Origin: DASTSN01 sp035760665
Lineage (GTDB): Bacteria > Bacteroidota > Bacteroidia > Chitinophagales > Chitinophagaceae
Length of the DNA stretch: 30,549 nt
Direction of reading: 5' to 3'
Assembly (NCBI GenBank): GCA_035760665.1
Contig: DASTSN010000058.1
Span: 1-30,549 of the forward strand
This document shows positions 7,864 to 15,079 of this stretch, piece by piece. The stretch's first letter is position 1. Every line of letters begins with the position of its first letter. The position numbers and the translations under genes are program-made. Below the pieces are notes generated by a model. It did not search any database. It saw only the letters and a program-made list of their open reading frames with translations, and was not told where the DNA came from.

Positions 7864-9258
7864 ATGATGAAAAAAACGTTGGCCTGGTTCCTTCTCTTTT
7901 CATTGCTATGCAATAATTCATTGTTTTCGCAAATGAACAGGGTTATTGCAATTACGCATATTACTGTTATTGATGTAAAGACGGGCAGTCTGGAGCCCGA
8001 TATGACAGTGCTGATCGATGGAAACCGTATCAGCATGGTAGCGCAAAGTTCACAAGTTGCCCCCCCGAAAAATGCACAAGTGATGAATGGATCGGGCAAG
8101 TTCCTGCTTCCTGGTTTGTGGGATATGCATGTCCACAGCCTGTACGACGGAAGACCGGAACTGTTTTTTCCAATGTTTCTTGCCAACGGTATCACCGGTG
8201 TAAGAGAAATGGGCAGTTCGATGCCCTTTGAAAAGATCAACACTATTCGCCAAGAAATTGAAACTGGAAAACTGGCAGGACCACGGTTTGGAGCCGTGAC
8301 CGGAAAAATCCTGGATGATACAGCCTGGGGGCCTGAAATAGAAGCGGTGACCACGCCGGAAGAGGCACGGGAAGCCGTAAGAAAACATAAATCAGCGGGA
8401 GCCGACTTTATTAAAGTGTATGACGGCCTCTCCCGACCCGTTTACTTTGCCATTGTTGATGAAGCGAAAAAGCTGAACATTCCTTTTGAAGGACATTTGC
8501 CCAAGTCCATTCATGCTGCGGAAGCATCGGAAGCGGGACAAAAAAGTATTGAGCATCTTTTCGGCATACTGGAGGCCTGCTCATCAAAAGAGGAGGAAAT
8601 CAGCCAGCTTCAGAACAGTGACCAAAGGGGTGAGCAGATAGTAAAGAGTTTTGATTCAAATAAAGCGCATGACCTTTTTCAACGCTTTGCCGTTAATCAA
8701 ACCTATCAATGCCCCACCCTGATTTTTACACGAACATTTTTTGATGTGGATTACGATCGGGGACTGGCCCATGATCCGAGACTGGAATACATTCCGGCAG
8801 CAACCGTGGAAAAATGGAAGGAGGAAATGAGTCAAATGCCTGCAACCATTTCGTGGGGCAAGGCATTTTTTATGAAATTAAAAACGGCAGTCAATGAAAT
8901 GAATCATTTGCATGTACCGCTTTTAGCCGGAACAGATGCCGGCCTGGGTAATCCTTATACGTTTCCGGGTTTTAGCCTGCATGATGAACTCGCAATGCTG
9001 GTGCAGGCGGGTCTCACACCGCTGGAAGCCCTACAAACCGCTACCATGAATCCTGCAAAATTTTTTCATAAAGAAAACGAGTTCGGCACAATTGAAAAAG
9101 GAAAACTGGCGGACCTGGTTTTGCTCAATGCCAACCCGCTCCAGGATATTCATAATACAACACAGATTTATGCAGTAGTGGCGAATGGGAGGTATTTTGC
9201 AAGGGCTGATCTTGACCGCATGCTTGCTGCGGCAAAAGCCAGGGCTGCTAAAAGATAA
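7864..9258 (+). CDS. Secreted amidohydrolase (imidazolonepropionase-like)
   Basis: This 464-residue metal-dependent amidohydrolase has every expected ligand: His89 and His91 in WDMHVHS, the probable bridging lysine Lys184 in DFIKVYDG, His211 in FEGHLPKS, His231 in SIEHLFG, and the catalytic Asp358 in LAGTDAGLG. A signal peptide spans residues 1-22, with a likely cut after LFS. The last 60 residues carry the beta-sandwich ending GTIEKGKLADLVLLNANP, typical of this superfamily. Members hydrolyse C-N or related bonds, and many secreted Bacteroidota members are annotated as Xaa-Pro dipeptidase-like; the exact substrate is unknown. Two adjacent ATG codons open the frame and the choice changes one residue. 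The gene stands alone, with a candidate promoter at 7816 and gene remnants downstream. Confidence 0.9.
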   Translation: MMKKTLAWFLLFSLLCNNSLFSQMNRVIAITHITVIDVKTGSLEPDMTVLIDGNRISMVAQSSQVAPPKNAQVMNGSGKFLLPGLWDMHVHSLYDGRPELFFPMFLANGITGVREMGSSMPFEKINTIRQEIETGKLAGPRFGAVTGKILDDTAWGPEIEAVTTPEEAREAVRKHKSAGADFIKVYDGLSRPVYFAIVDEAKKLNIPFEGHLPKSIHAAEASEAGQKSIEHLFGILEACSSKEEEISQLQNSDQRGEQIVKSFDSNKAHDLFQRFAVNQTYQCPTLIFTRTFFDVDYDRGLAHDPRLEYIPAATVEKWKEEMSQMPATISWGKAFFMKLKTAVNEMNHLHVPLLAGTDAGLGNPYTFPGFSLHDELAMLVQAGLTPLEALQTATMNPAKFFHKENEFGTIEKGKLADLVLLNANPLQDIHNTTQIYAVVANGRYFARADLDRMLAAAKARAAKR

Positions 9259-9388
9259 TTCCTTTTTTTCTCGCTGGGCTGGTGATCGTGAAAAACCGGG
9301 GTTGTCTGCTGATGAAAAAAGATAGAGGAGATAAAAAGTAAAAATGTTTTATTCCTCAGTCAGCTCAAATCATTTCACGTTAAACCTG

Positions 9389-9508
9389 CTAGATAAACAG
9401 CTGGTCCCGGGTACTGCAGGCCTCCGCTACCAGCGCCAGATTGCTGTAGCTGAATTTACCATCTCTATCCTGCATCTTTACGCGAAAATACATGCTGGTG
9501 GTAGTAAC
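9389..9508 (-). pseudogene. Remnant of a T9SS-type surface protein (linker before sorting domain)
   Basis: Read on the minus strand, about 35 codons include YFRVKMQDRDGKFSYSN. This is the linker found just before T9SS sorting domains and corresponds to YRIKQVDVDNRYTYS in the large protein at 2017-5487. The frame stops at 9389 without the LYPNP sorting domain, and no N-terminal part exists in the adjacent sequence. I therefore read it as a decayed fragment cut at about 9508, where homology to an AraC regulator starts on the other strand. Confidence 0.5.
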
Positions 9509-9719
9509 CGGCAAAAGAACCTCCCTGCTGATTGCCCGCCGAATTGTTGCAGAAGCCACTGATCTGCTGCGCCACAGCAATCTTTCCGTGTGGCAAATTG
9601 CCTGTGCGCCGGGTTTTCAAAACCCGGCACATTTCAATAATTTTTATAAAAAGCAGAAGGGGATTACTCCAAAGGAATCTTGTCAAAAAAGAATAGCCCT
9701 TGTGAACAGTCTTGTTTGA
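9505..9719 (+). pseudogene. C-terminal remnant of an AraC-family regulator
   Basis: This frame encodes the second half of an AraC DNA-binding domain: IVAEATDLLRHSNLSVWQIA, then GFQNPAHFNNFYKKQKGITP. These match the end of the first and all of the second helix-turn-helix of the family. The sensor domain and most of the first helix-turn-helix are missing, and no matching frame continues upstream. An intact family member usually has about 270-300 residues. It is likely non-functional. The position IACAPGF, where IAYxLGF is usual, also suggests relaxed constraint. Confidence 0.75.
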
Positions 9720-9914
9720 ATTTTGTAGTTGTTTGTTTGAAAAACTGAAAATGAAATCAGTCCATCCACGGTACCTTTGCGGCTTCATTTTGTGAAGTGA
9801 TGCAATCGCGAAACGTATTTTTCATAATTAGTAAGCAGGCATCTGGGAGCTGGCAGCATCTTGATGCAGGTTAGCTGAATTTTTCAAACACGCGGTATTA
9901 AATAGTAAGAAGCA

Positions 9915-11138
9915 ATGGAATTATTGAACAAACAATTACCGGATACACATAAGACAATCGCCACGATTTTATCTTTTGCTGTGATACCCATTTCGGGCCT
10001 GGCAACAGATATTTACCTGCCGTCTATGCCCAATATGGCCGCCAGCCTGCATTTACCCGAGAGCCGGATTCAGCTGACCCTTTCATTTTTCTTAATCAGC
10101 TATGGCTGTACACAGTTTTTTGCCGGCGCCATTGTTGATGCACTGGGGCGGTATCAGGTATCGCTCATGTCACTGCTGCTGTTTGTCGGATCGTTTTGGA
10201 TTACTGCGCAAACAAAAAATATCGAGGTCATTTATCTTATGCGCATTGTGCAGGGTATACTGTCGGGCTTTGCGATCGTGGCGAAGCGGGCCTATTTCGT
10301 AGATGTATATGAAGGAGATGAGCGGCGGCATTACCTGAGTATAATGACGATTGTCTGGTCGCTGGGGCCAATCATTGCGCCGTTTCTTGGAGGTTATTTG
10401 CAGGTGCATTTTGGCTGGCAGTCGAATTTTATAGCGCTGGCTGTTTACTGCGGGCTGCTGGTGGTGCTGGAACTTTTGTTTTCCGGCGAAACAATTCGCA
10501 GCAGGAACCCGTTGCAGGTGCATTTTTTGCTCAGGCAGTATCGCGAAATGCTCCAAACGCCGGATTTTTTCTATGGCATGCTGATGTGCGGACTCAGTTA
10601 CAGCCTGATCATGCTCTATAATCTCAGTGGTCCTTTCATCATCGAGCATAAGCTGGGATATGGGGCTGTTACCACCGGCTATATTTCTTTACTGATGGGG
10701 CTGGCCTGGATGTCGGGCGGCTTTCTTGGCAGGGCGCTGATCAGGCGACCGTTATTGCCCAAGCTGGGGTTTGCGCTTATACTGCAATTGTTCCTGGTTG
10801 TATGTATGTTCGTTTCATCATATGCCATCTCAAATCTCTTCAGCCTTGCCATTTTTGCTTTCCTGATCCATCTTACAGCCGGTTTTGTTTTCAATAATTA
10901 TTTCGCTTATTGTATCGGCCGGTTTCCACAGGCTGCCGGGCTTGCCGGTGGACTGACAGGCGGCGTTGCTTTTGTGCTGACATCCCTGCTGAGTTATGGC
11001 ATTGTGCGTGTGATCGGGCCTGTATCCCAGCAAGGCATAGCCGTTAGTTACGGTATCTTGTCTGTTTTGGCTATCCTGGTGATTCAGCTGGTGAAGAAAC
11101 GTTCCGGCGGGGTACAATATGGATTGCTTTACCGGTAA
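9915..11138 (+). CDS. MFS drug exporter, Bcr/CflA type
   Basis: This 407-residue membrane protein has about twelve hydrophobic segments in two halves. The first segment carries GLATDIYLPSMP, the signature opening of Bcr/CflA proton-driven drug exporters. The loop after segment two reads DALGRYQVSL, the equivalent of the MFS motif A. SLGPIIAPFLGGYL around residues 149-162 fits the drug-export motif C of the first half. Transport is expected out of the cytoplasm across the inner membrane in exchange for protons; the substrate is unknown. The gene converges with the HxlR regulator gene and shares a bidirectional terminator with it. The AraC remnant just upstream might once have regulated it, which is speculative. 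Confidence 0.9.
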   Translation: MELLNKQLPDTHKTIATILSFAVIPISGLATDIYLPSMPNMAASLHLPESRIQLTLSFFLISYGCTQFFAGAIVDALGRYQVSLMSLLLFVGSFWITAQTKNIEVIYLMRIVQGILSGFAIVAKRAYFVDVYEGDERRHYLSIMTIVWSLGPIIAPFLGGYLQVHFGWQSNFIALAVYCGLLVVLELLFSGETIRSRNPLQVHFLLRQYREMLQTPDFFYGMLMCGLSYSLIMLYNLSGPFIIEHKLGYGAVTTGYISLLMGLAWMSGGFLGRALIRRPLLPKLGFALILQLFLVVCMFVSSYAISNLFSLAIFAFLIHLTAGFVFNNYFAYCIGRFPQAAGLAGGLTGGVAFVLTSLLSYGIVRVIGPVSQQGIAVSYGILSVLAILVIQLVKKRSGGVQYGLLYR

Positions 11139-11140
11139 TT

Positions 11141-11206
11141 GAAAAACGGGTTTTTTTGCTGCAGTGATCCGGTGGGTAGCATTGCGGGACAACCCGTTTT
11201 TTCACT
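11141..11206. terminator. Bidirectional terminator between MFS and HxlR genes
   Basis: AAAAACGGGTT (11142-11152) is the perfect reverse complement of AACCCGTTTTT (11191-11201), and T-runs follow the stem on both strands. The 38-base loop contains a smaller hairpin. The position between two convergent genes fits a shared terminator, although the loop is long. Confidence 0.6.
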
Positions 11207-11552
11207 GTTCTTTTTTTGTGTTTTGTTTTTCCATCATTTTTAAACCGTATTCCCTGATCTGGGTGATAAGGGCAATGATTTCTTTTCCTTCCTGGGTGAG
11301 GGAATATTCCGTTTTAGGCGGAACGACCGCATACACTTTTCGGTGTATATACCCGTCTTCTTCCAGTTCCCTAAGTTGCGTCGTAAGCATTTTGTCTGAT
11401 ATGTGCGGAATATCTTTCCGTAACTCCCCGTAGCGCATAACATGGTCTTTCAGTCTCCACAAAATGGGTGCTTTCCAGGTGCCCCCGATCTGTTCCATCA
11501 CTAACTGTACAGGGTTGTAGTAGACTTTCCCTTTGTATGTAAAATCCGGCAT
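11202..11552 (-). CDS. HxlR-family transcriptional regulator
   Basis: This is a winged-helix regulator of the HxlR type. The core begins with NPVQLVMEQIGGTWKAPILW, continues with RYGELRKDIPHISDKMLTTQ and ends with the wing region EYSLTQEGKEI. I place the start at the ATG at 11552, giving 116 residues, which fits the usual 100-130. An earlier in-frame start would add 31 residues that look like promoter DNA rather than family sequence. The usual N-terminal cysteine of redox-sensing members (often CP before the helix) is replaced here by NP, so a cysteine switch at that site is unlikely. It is divergent from the DJ-1/PfpI gene, a common arrangement for a regulator and its target. Confidence 0.88.
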   Translation of the reverse strand: MPDFTYKGKVYYNPVQLVMEQIGGTWKAPILWRLKDHVMRYGELRKDIPHISDKMLTTQLRELEEDGYIHRKVYAVVPPKTEYSLTQEGKEIIALITQIREYGLKMMEKQNTKKEQ

Positions 11553-11587
11553 AGGCTGAAATGAGTCAGTTTGGGTAATACTTTCCA

Positions 11588-11639
11588 AAAAGTATGTATC
11601 GCACTTTTTGGTGTAACTCTTTGCAAAAGTAGGTACAGC
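11588..11639. promoter_or_regulatory. Candidate HxlR operator: two direct repeats
   Basis: Two similar elements in the divergent promoter region, at 11588-11602 and 11625-11639, share AAAAGTA and then GTA (11 of 15 bases). They are 37 bases apart. The second overlaps a minus-strand TACTTTTG (11631-11624), which matches the TAnnTTTG box and could drive the HxlR gene. Confidence 0.35.
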
Positions 11640-11674
11640 CCTCAAATTTGCCTGCGTTATTTAAATGTAAAAAA

Positions 11675-12433
11675 ATGGTAACCGAAGTTAATCACTATGT
11701 GCACTTTCATGGTGCACCTTCAAAAGGTAAAATTTTAATGGTGGCCAGTTCCCCTGCGGTGAGCAAACAGACAGGCTGGCCGATTGGTTTTTGGGCGGCC
11801 GAACTTACGCACCCACTTTTGGTGTTTCGCGATGCGGGTTATGAAACGGATCTTGTATCCACCAGCGGGGGAAGGCTTGAAATGGATGCCTATTCTGATC
11901 CTGCACATGAAAGCGGTTATGCAGCCCATGATGTTATTACACTAGGATTTATGCAGCAAAAATCATTTCATGCGATGCTGGCAGACACGCCAGCACTTGC
12001 GGCTGCAGATCACCGGCAATATGCTGCAATTTTTTTAGTGGGGGGACAGGGGCCGATGTACAGCTTCAGGGGTAACAAAGAACTGGAAAAATTATTTGTT
12101 GCTTTTTATGAAGCAGGAAAACCCAGTGCAGCCGTTTGCCATGCGACAGCATTATTATTGGATGCAAAAACATCCAATGGAGAATTATTGGTGAAGGGCA
12201 AAACCTGGACAGGTTTTGCCAATGCAGAGGAGGATTTTGCCGATAAAGCCGTAGGGATGACAATACAACCCTACCGTATTGAGGACGAAGCCGGGAAAAT
12301 TGCAGGTACAAGTTTTAAAGTGGCTGCTCCTTTTCAAGCCTATGCAATACAAGACGGCAACCTGGTTACCGGACAACAGCAAAACTCTGGTGCTGCGGCA
12401 GCTGGGTTGGTGATCAGCCTGCTGAACGGCTAA
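11675..12433 (+). CDS. DJ-1/PfpI family protein (Hsp31-like)
   Basis: This 252-residue class I glutamine-amidotransferase-like protein has the marks of the DJ-1/PfpI family. Glu43 lies in FWAAELTHPL, the oxyanion strand is LVGGQGPMYSF (about 121-131), and the nucleophile elbow AVCHATALLL has Cys155 followed by His156. Length and the early glutamate fit the Hsp31 branch, whose members are described as chaperones, glyoxalases or deglycases; which applies here is not clear. I chose the ATG at 11675 because the earlier TTG at 11648 lies in the divergent promoter region and adds nine residues without family similarity. The protein has no signal peptide and should be cytoplasmic. The neighbouring divergent HxlR regulator probably controls it, perhaps in response to electrophiles. 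Confidence 0.87.
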   Translation: MVTEVNHYVHFHGAPSKGKILMVASSPAVSKQTGWPIGFWAAELTHPLLVFRDAGYETDLVSTSGGRLEMDAYSDPAHESGYAAHDVITLGFMQQKSFHAMLADTPALAAADHRQYAAIFLVGGQGPMYSFRGNKELEKLFVAFYEAGKPSAAVCHATALLLDAKTSNGELLVKGKTWTGFANAEEDFADKAVGMTIQPYRIEDEAGKIAGTSFKVAAPFQAYAIQDGNLVTGQQQNSGAAAAGLVISLLNG

Positions 12434-12459
12434 AAACTTTTCTGCGCATGAGGGCTGTT

Positions 12460-12525
12460 TGTATTACATTGTTCCAGGTCATGCCTTTCTACGCCGCTGA
12501 AGGTTGTAATACAGAGAAATGACCT
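12460..12525 (+). other. Crossed inverted repeats before the oxidoreductase gene
   Basis: TGTATTACA (12460-12468) can pair with TGTAATACA (12505-12513), and AGGTCAT (12476-12482) with ATGACCT (12519-12525). The two pairings interleave, so together they would form a pseudoknot. No T-run follows. A regulatory leader is possible; chance is a serious alternative for the seven-base arm. Confidence 0.3.
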
Positions 12526-12557
12526 ATGCGTATTTTTTAACAATAAAAACAGGGTAT

Positions 12558-13169
12558 ATGACAATCGCTATTATCGGTACAGGAAATGTGGGTGGCGCAC
12601 TGGCCACGCAGTGGGCCAGGAAGGGTCATACGATCAACCTAGGTGTAAAAGATATAACGCATTTTAAAGGCAGGGATCTTTTGCGCAATGAACATACCCA
12701 GGCGATGAGCATTCGCGAAGCGATTGACCGTTCTGCAGTTGTTTTGATTGCCACACCACCCCAGGCTATTTTTGACGTGCTGCCGCATTTGGGTGATGCC
12801 GCAGGCAAGGTGATCATTGATGCGACCAATGCGATTGGTAAAAAACCGGAACCATATGCGACGGTTTATCATTGTCTTGCTGCGCATACAAAAGCAGCGC
12901 TGGTAAAATGCTTTAACAGCACTGGCTTTGAAAACATGCTTCAACCCGTTTACAACGGAGTAGCCATTGACATGTTTATGGCTGGGGACAGTTCCTCTGC
13001 CAAGGAGGTTGCAAAACAGCTGGCCCTGGATTGTGGTTTTGGGTCCTGTATTGATTTTGGCCAGTCAGATAAAGTAATCTTGCTGGAGAACTTTGCGATG
13101 GCCTGGATCAATCTTGCTATTATGCAGGGGCAGGGCAGGGATATTGCTTTCAAAGTGCTGCGGCGTTAA
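12558..13169 (+). CDS. NADP oxidoreductase, coenzyme F420-dependent type
   Basis: This 203-residue protein opens with MTIAIIGTGNVGG, a Rossmann dinucleotide-binding loop with the glycine pattern at residues 7, 9 and 12. It continues with VVLIATPP (about 64-71) and VIIDATNAIG, as in the F420-dependent NADP reductase-like family. Bacteroidota generally lack F420, so the family name should not be taken as the cofactor; an NAD(P)-linked reductase is more likely. I chose the ATG at 12558 because the Rossmann strand begins at once, whereas the start at 12519 adds 13 residues before it. The segment CFNSTGFENM is typical of the relatives. It follows the DJ-1 gene in the same direction after 124 bases and converges with a possible 48-codon gene. 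Confidence 0.85.
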   Translation: MTIAIIGTGNVGGALATQWARKGHTINLGVKDITHFKGRDLLRNEHTQAMSIREAIDRSAVVLIATPPQAIFDVLPHLGDAAGKVIIDATNAIGKKPEPYATVYHCLAAHTKAALVKCFNSTGFENMLQPVYNGVAIDMFMAGDSSSAKEVAKQLALDCGFGSCIDFGQSDKVILLENFAMAWINLAIMQGQGRDIAFKVLRR

Positions 13170-13312
13170 GCTGCAGCAGGTGCATCAGCCATAAACCAGT
13201 TTTTAATAGCTGCCTTTACATAGTGGCCCTTACCGTTTTTATGTAACGCAACCGAAGCGTCAGTTTTTATTGATAGGTAGTCAAATAGATTTGTAAAACC
13301 GTACGGCTTCAT
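13166..13312 (-). CDS. Candidate small protein of 48 residues
   Basis: A minus-strand frame runs from an ATG at 13312 to a TAA at 13166-13168. It encodes 48 residues, beginning MKPYGFTNLF and containing VALHKNGKGHYVKAAIKNW. The composition is balanced, a basic amphipathic helix is plausible, and the codons resemble those of neighbouring genes. Its stop overlaps the stop of the convergent oxidoreductase gene. I recognise no family, and there is no clear promoter or ribosome binding site. It could be a real small gene, the tail of a decayed one (a stop codon lies two codons upstream), or chance. Confidence 0.4.
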   Translation of the reverse strand: MKPYGFTNLFDYLSIKTDASVALHKNGKGHYVKAAIKNWFMADAPAAA

Positions 13313-13553
13313 TCTTCAGCCGGCCAGCAAATTAATAATCCGCAAGATTAAGGTTAATACAATTATGACTCAAATGGCCGGGATTCGGTTACCCATACAG
13401 GATAGTTGCTGAAATAGATGATCAACTGCAATGCAGGAGTAACGCCCTCTCTTTTATGAAATAAAGATGGAAAATGGAGCAAGATCGGGGTGCATGGAAT
13501 GCTTTGCCAATCCCCGTCTTTCCGAGTCGTTTTAAAAAATGTAGCCGGCCCTG
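13313..13553. other. Intergenic stretch upstream of dipeptidase E
   Basis: Together with the small ORF to its left this makes a 396-base gap between annotated larger genes. A minus-strand frame at 13363-13590 is open, but it runs over the pepE promoter and start and resembles no known family. I see no repeat or RNA gene here. Confidence 0.5.
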
Positions 13554-13561
13554 TACCTTTG
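13554..13561 (+). promoter_or_regulatory. Promoter -7 box TACCTTTG, near-leaderless
   Basis: TACCTTTG matches TAnnTTTG and ends only four bases before the pepE ATG. TTTT at 13530-13533, 20 bases upstream, may be the -33 element. Transcription would start at or just beside the start codon. Confidence 0.55.
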
Positions 13562-13565
13562 AAAT

Positions 13566-14282
13566 ATGAGCAATAAACGCATCCTTGCACTCAGCAGTTC
13601 CCGTGCCGGTCAAAGCGGCTACCTGGAAACGGCTGTTCCTCTGATAAACGATTTACTGGGTAATCAATCCTGCACCGTTGCATTTATCCCTTTCGCTGCG
13701 GTGGATGGAGATTACGCAGCTTATACAGAAAAAGTACAGGCTGCATTACCGGCGGCCTACCAGTTGCTAACCGTTACGCAGTCCCATGCAGCGGCCATTG
13801 TGAAGGAAGCCGATGTGATCATGGTGGGCGGTGGTAACACTTTCAAATTGTTGCATGATTTATATACAACGCATGTGCTGGACCTAATCAGGGACAAGGT
13901 TAACGCAGGGACACCCTATATTGGCTGGAGCGCCGGTGCGAATATTACCGGGGCCACCATCAGCACCACGAACGACATGCCCATTATCAATCCCGGCAGT
14001 TTTGCTGCATTGCGTTTTTTCTCGTTTCAAATTAACCCGCATTACCAGCAAATACAGGTAGCAGGGTTTCATGGCGAAACCCGCGATCAGCGACTTACAG
14101 AATTCCTGCTTCTGCATCCTGCCGCTCACGTTATAGCCCTTCCCGAAGGGACGGCTTTACGACTGGCGAATGGCAGGCTGCTGGTTGCCGGCCAGGGGGA
14201 AGCAGCACTGCTGAGCAACCGGGATAACAGCCTGGTGAAAACAGCGCTTCCGGCGGGGGCCGATCTGTCTTACCTCCTGTAA
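13566..14282 (+). CDS. pepE: Dipeptidase E (peptidase family S51)
   Basis: This 238-residue enzyme hydrolyses dipeptides with an N-terminal aspartate in the cytoplasm. The nucleophile lies in YIGWSAGANITG at Ser122; the other family residues fit Asp137 in TTNDMPI and His159 in INPHYQQ. These align with Ser120, Asp135 and His157 of the Salmonella enzyme at a constant offset of two. DVIMVGGGNTFKLL (about 83-96) forms the oxyanion region, and length is close to the usual 230. The ATG at 13566 is favoured because the -7 box sits immediately before it. The gene is probably transcribed alone. It would serve peptide turnover and has no evident link to the efflux cluster that follows. Confidence 0.93.
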   Translation: MSNKRILALSSSRAGQSGYLETAVPLINDLLGNQSCTVAFIPFAAVDGDYAAYTEKVQAALPAAYQLLTVTQSHAAAIVKEADVIMVGGGNTFKLLHDLYTTHVLDLIRDKVNAGTPYIGWSAGANITGATISTTNDMPIINPGSFAALRFFSFQINPHYQQIQVAGFHGETRDQRLTEFLLLHPAAHVIALPEGTALRLANGRLLVAGQGEAALLSNRDNSLVKTALPAGADLSYLL

Positions 14283-14374
14283 GTGGCCTGGGCGACGGGT
14301 TGCCTTCCATCAACAAATTCCTGCGGAGTTCACTCCGTTACCCCAATCACAACTGGACGGCGATAAAAAATTAA

Positions 14375-14406
14375 TTTGTTCAGATGAAACTTGCTGTTTA
14401 TTTTTG
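14375..14406 (+). promoter_or_regulatory. tetR promoter (TTTG, 20-base spacer, TATTTTTG)
   Basis: TTTG at 14375-14378 and TATTTTTG at 14399-14406 are separated by 20 bases, a full match to the Bacteroidota sigma-A promoter layout. The TetR-type palindrome follows directly at 14407, so a bound repressor would cover the transcription start. Confidence 0.75.
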
Positions 14407-14422
14407 TTAACCAAATGGTTAA
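14407..14422. promoter_or_regulatory. TetR operator copy 1
   Basis: TTAACCAAATGGTTAA has arms TTAACC and GGTTAA around a four-base centre. It abuts the -7 box of the tetR promoter, a classical place for autoregulation. An identical copy lies at 15064-15079. Confidence 0.75.
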
Positions 14423-14437
14423 ACCTAATAGTTAAAA

Positions 14438-15046
14438 ATGGTAAAAGACCAGACTACAGAGGATAAGATACTGGCAGCGGCGAAAAAGGTGTTTGTACGA
14501 AAAGGCATGGCCGGCGCACGAATGCAGGATATTGCCGACGAGGCAGGGATTAATAAGGCCCTGCTGCATTATTATTTCCGCAATAAAAAAGTATTATTTG
14601 AAGTGATTTTTACGGAAGCGGCCGCCCGGTTGTTTCCGAAAATCAACGAGGTGTTCAGTTCCGACAAAAGCCTGTTTGAAAAGATTAGAGATTTCTGTGA
14701 AGAATACATCCGTGTAATCGAGGAAAATCCCTACCTGCCCTTGTTTGTTTTAAACGAAATCAACCAGGATCCGGCTTATTTTTTAAAAAAAGTGTGGCCG
14801 GGTAAAAGCAGGCCACAACCGGAAAAGTTGCTGGCGCAGATTGAAAAGGAGGTGAAGGCCGGCGTGATCAAACCCTTGCATCCTTTGCAGTTGCTGCTAA
14901 ACCTGCTGTCAATGACCATTTTCCCGTTTGTGGCGAAGCCTTTGTTACAGAAAAATTTTGGGATGACAGAGCAGCAATTCCGGACCGTGATGGAACAGCG
15001 TAAAAAGGAAATACCGGCATTTATTATCGCCGCGATCAAACGATAA
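14438..15046 (+). CDS. TetR/AcrR-family repressor of the efflux cluster
   Basis: This 202-residue regulator begins with a TetR DNA-binding domain. Residues 8-50 contain DKILAAAKKVFVRKGMAGAR, then MQDIADEAGINKALLHYYF, the usual helix-turn-helix followed by the tyrosine-rich recognition helix, then the connecting FRNKKVLFEVIF. The rest is a variable all-helical ligand-binding and dimer domain, with no close hint of the inducer. The gene heads the exporter cluster and ends only 25 bases before the TolC-like gene. Two identical 16-base palindromes, at its own promoter and over the next start codon, are the natural binding sites. The expected behaviour is repression of itself and the exporter until a toxic compound binds. 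Confidence 0.92.
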   Translation: MVKDQTTEDKILAAAKKVFVRKGMAGARMQDIADEAGINKALLHYYFRNKKVLFEVIFTEAAARLFPKINEVFSSDKSLFEKIRDFCEEYIRVIEENPYLPLFVLNEINQDPAYFLKKVWPGKSRPQPEKLLAQIEKEVKAGVIKPLHPLQLLLNLLSMTIFPFVAKPLLQKNFGMTEQQFRTVMEQRKKEIPAFIIAAIKR

Positions 15047-15063
15047 ATTTTTTTAGTTAAATT

Positions 15064-15079
15064 TTAACCAAATGGTTAA
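15064..15079. promoter_or_regulatory. TetR operator copy 2, overlapping the TolC start codon
   Basis: This is the same TTAACCAAATGGTTAA palindrome as at 14407-14422. The ATG of the downstream gene is at 15072-15074, inside the palindrome. The only promoter-like sequences just upstream are weak TAAATTTT boxes at 15044 and 15058. Confidence 0.7.

Noticed and set aside
11648..11674. TTG as start of the DJ-1/PfpI gene
   Set aside because: It lies in the divergent promoter region and adds residues without family similarity; the ATG at 11675 is better.
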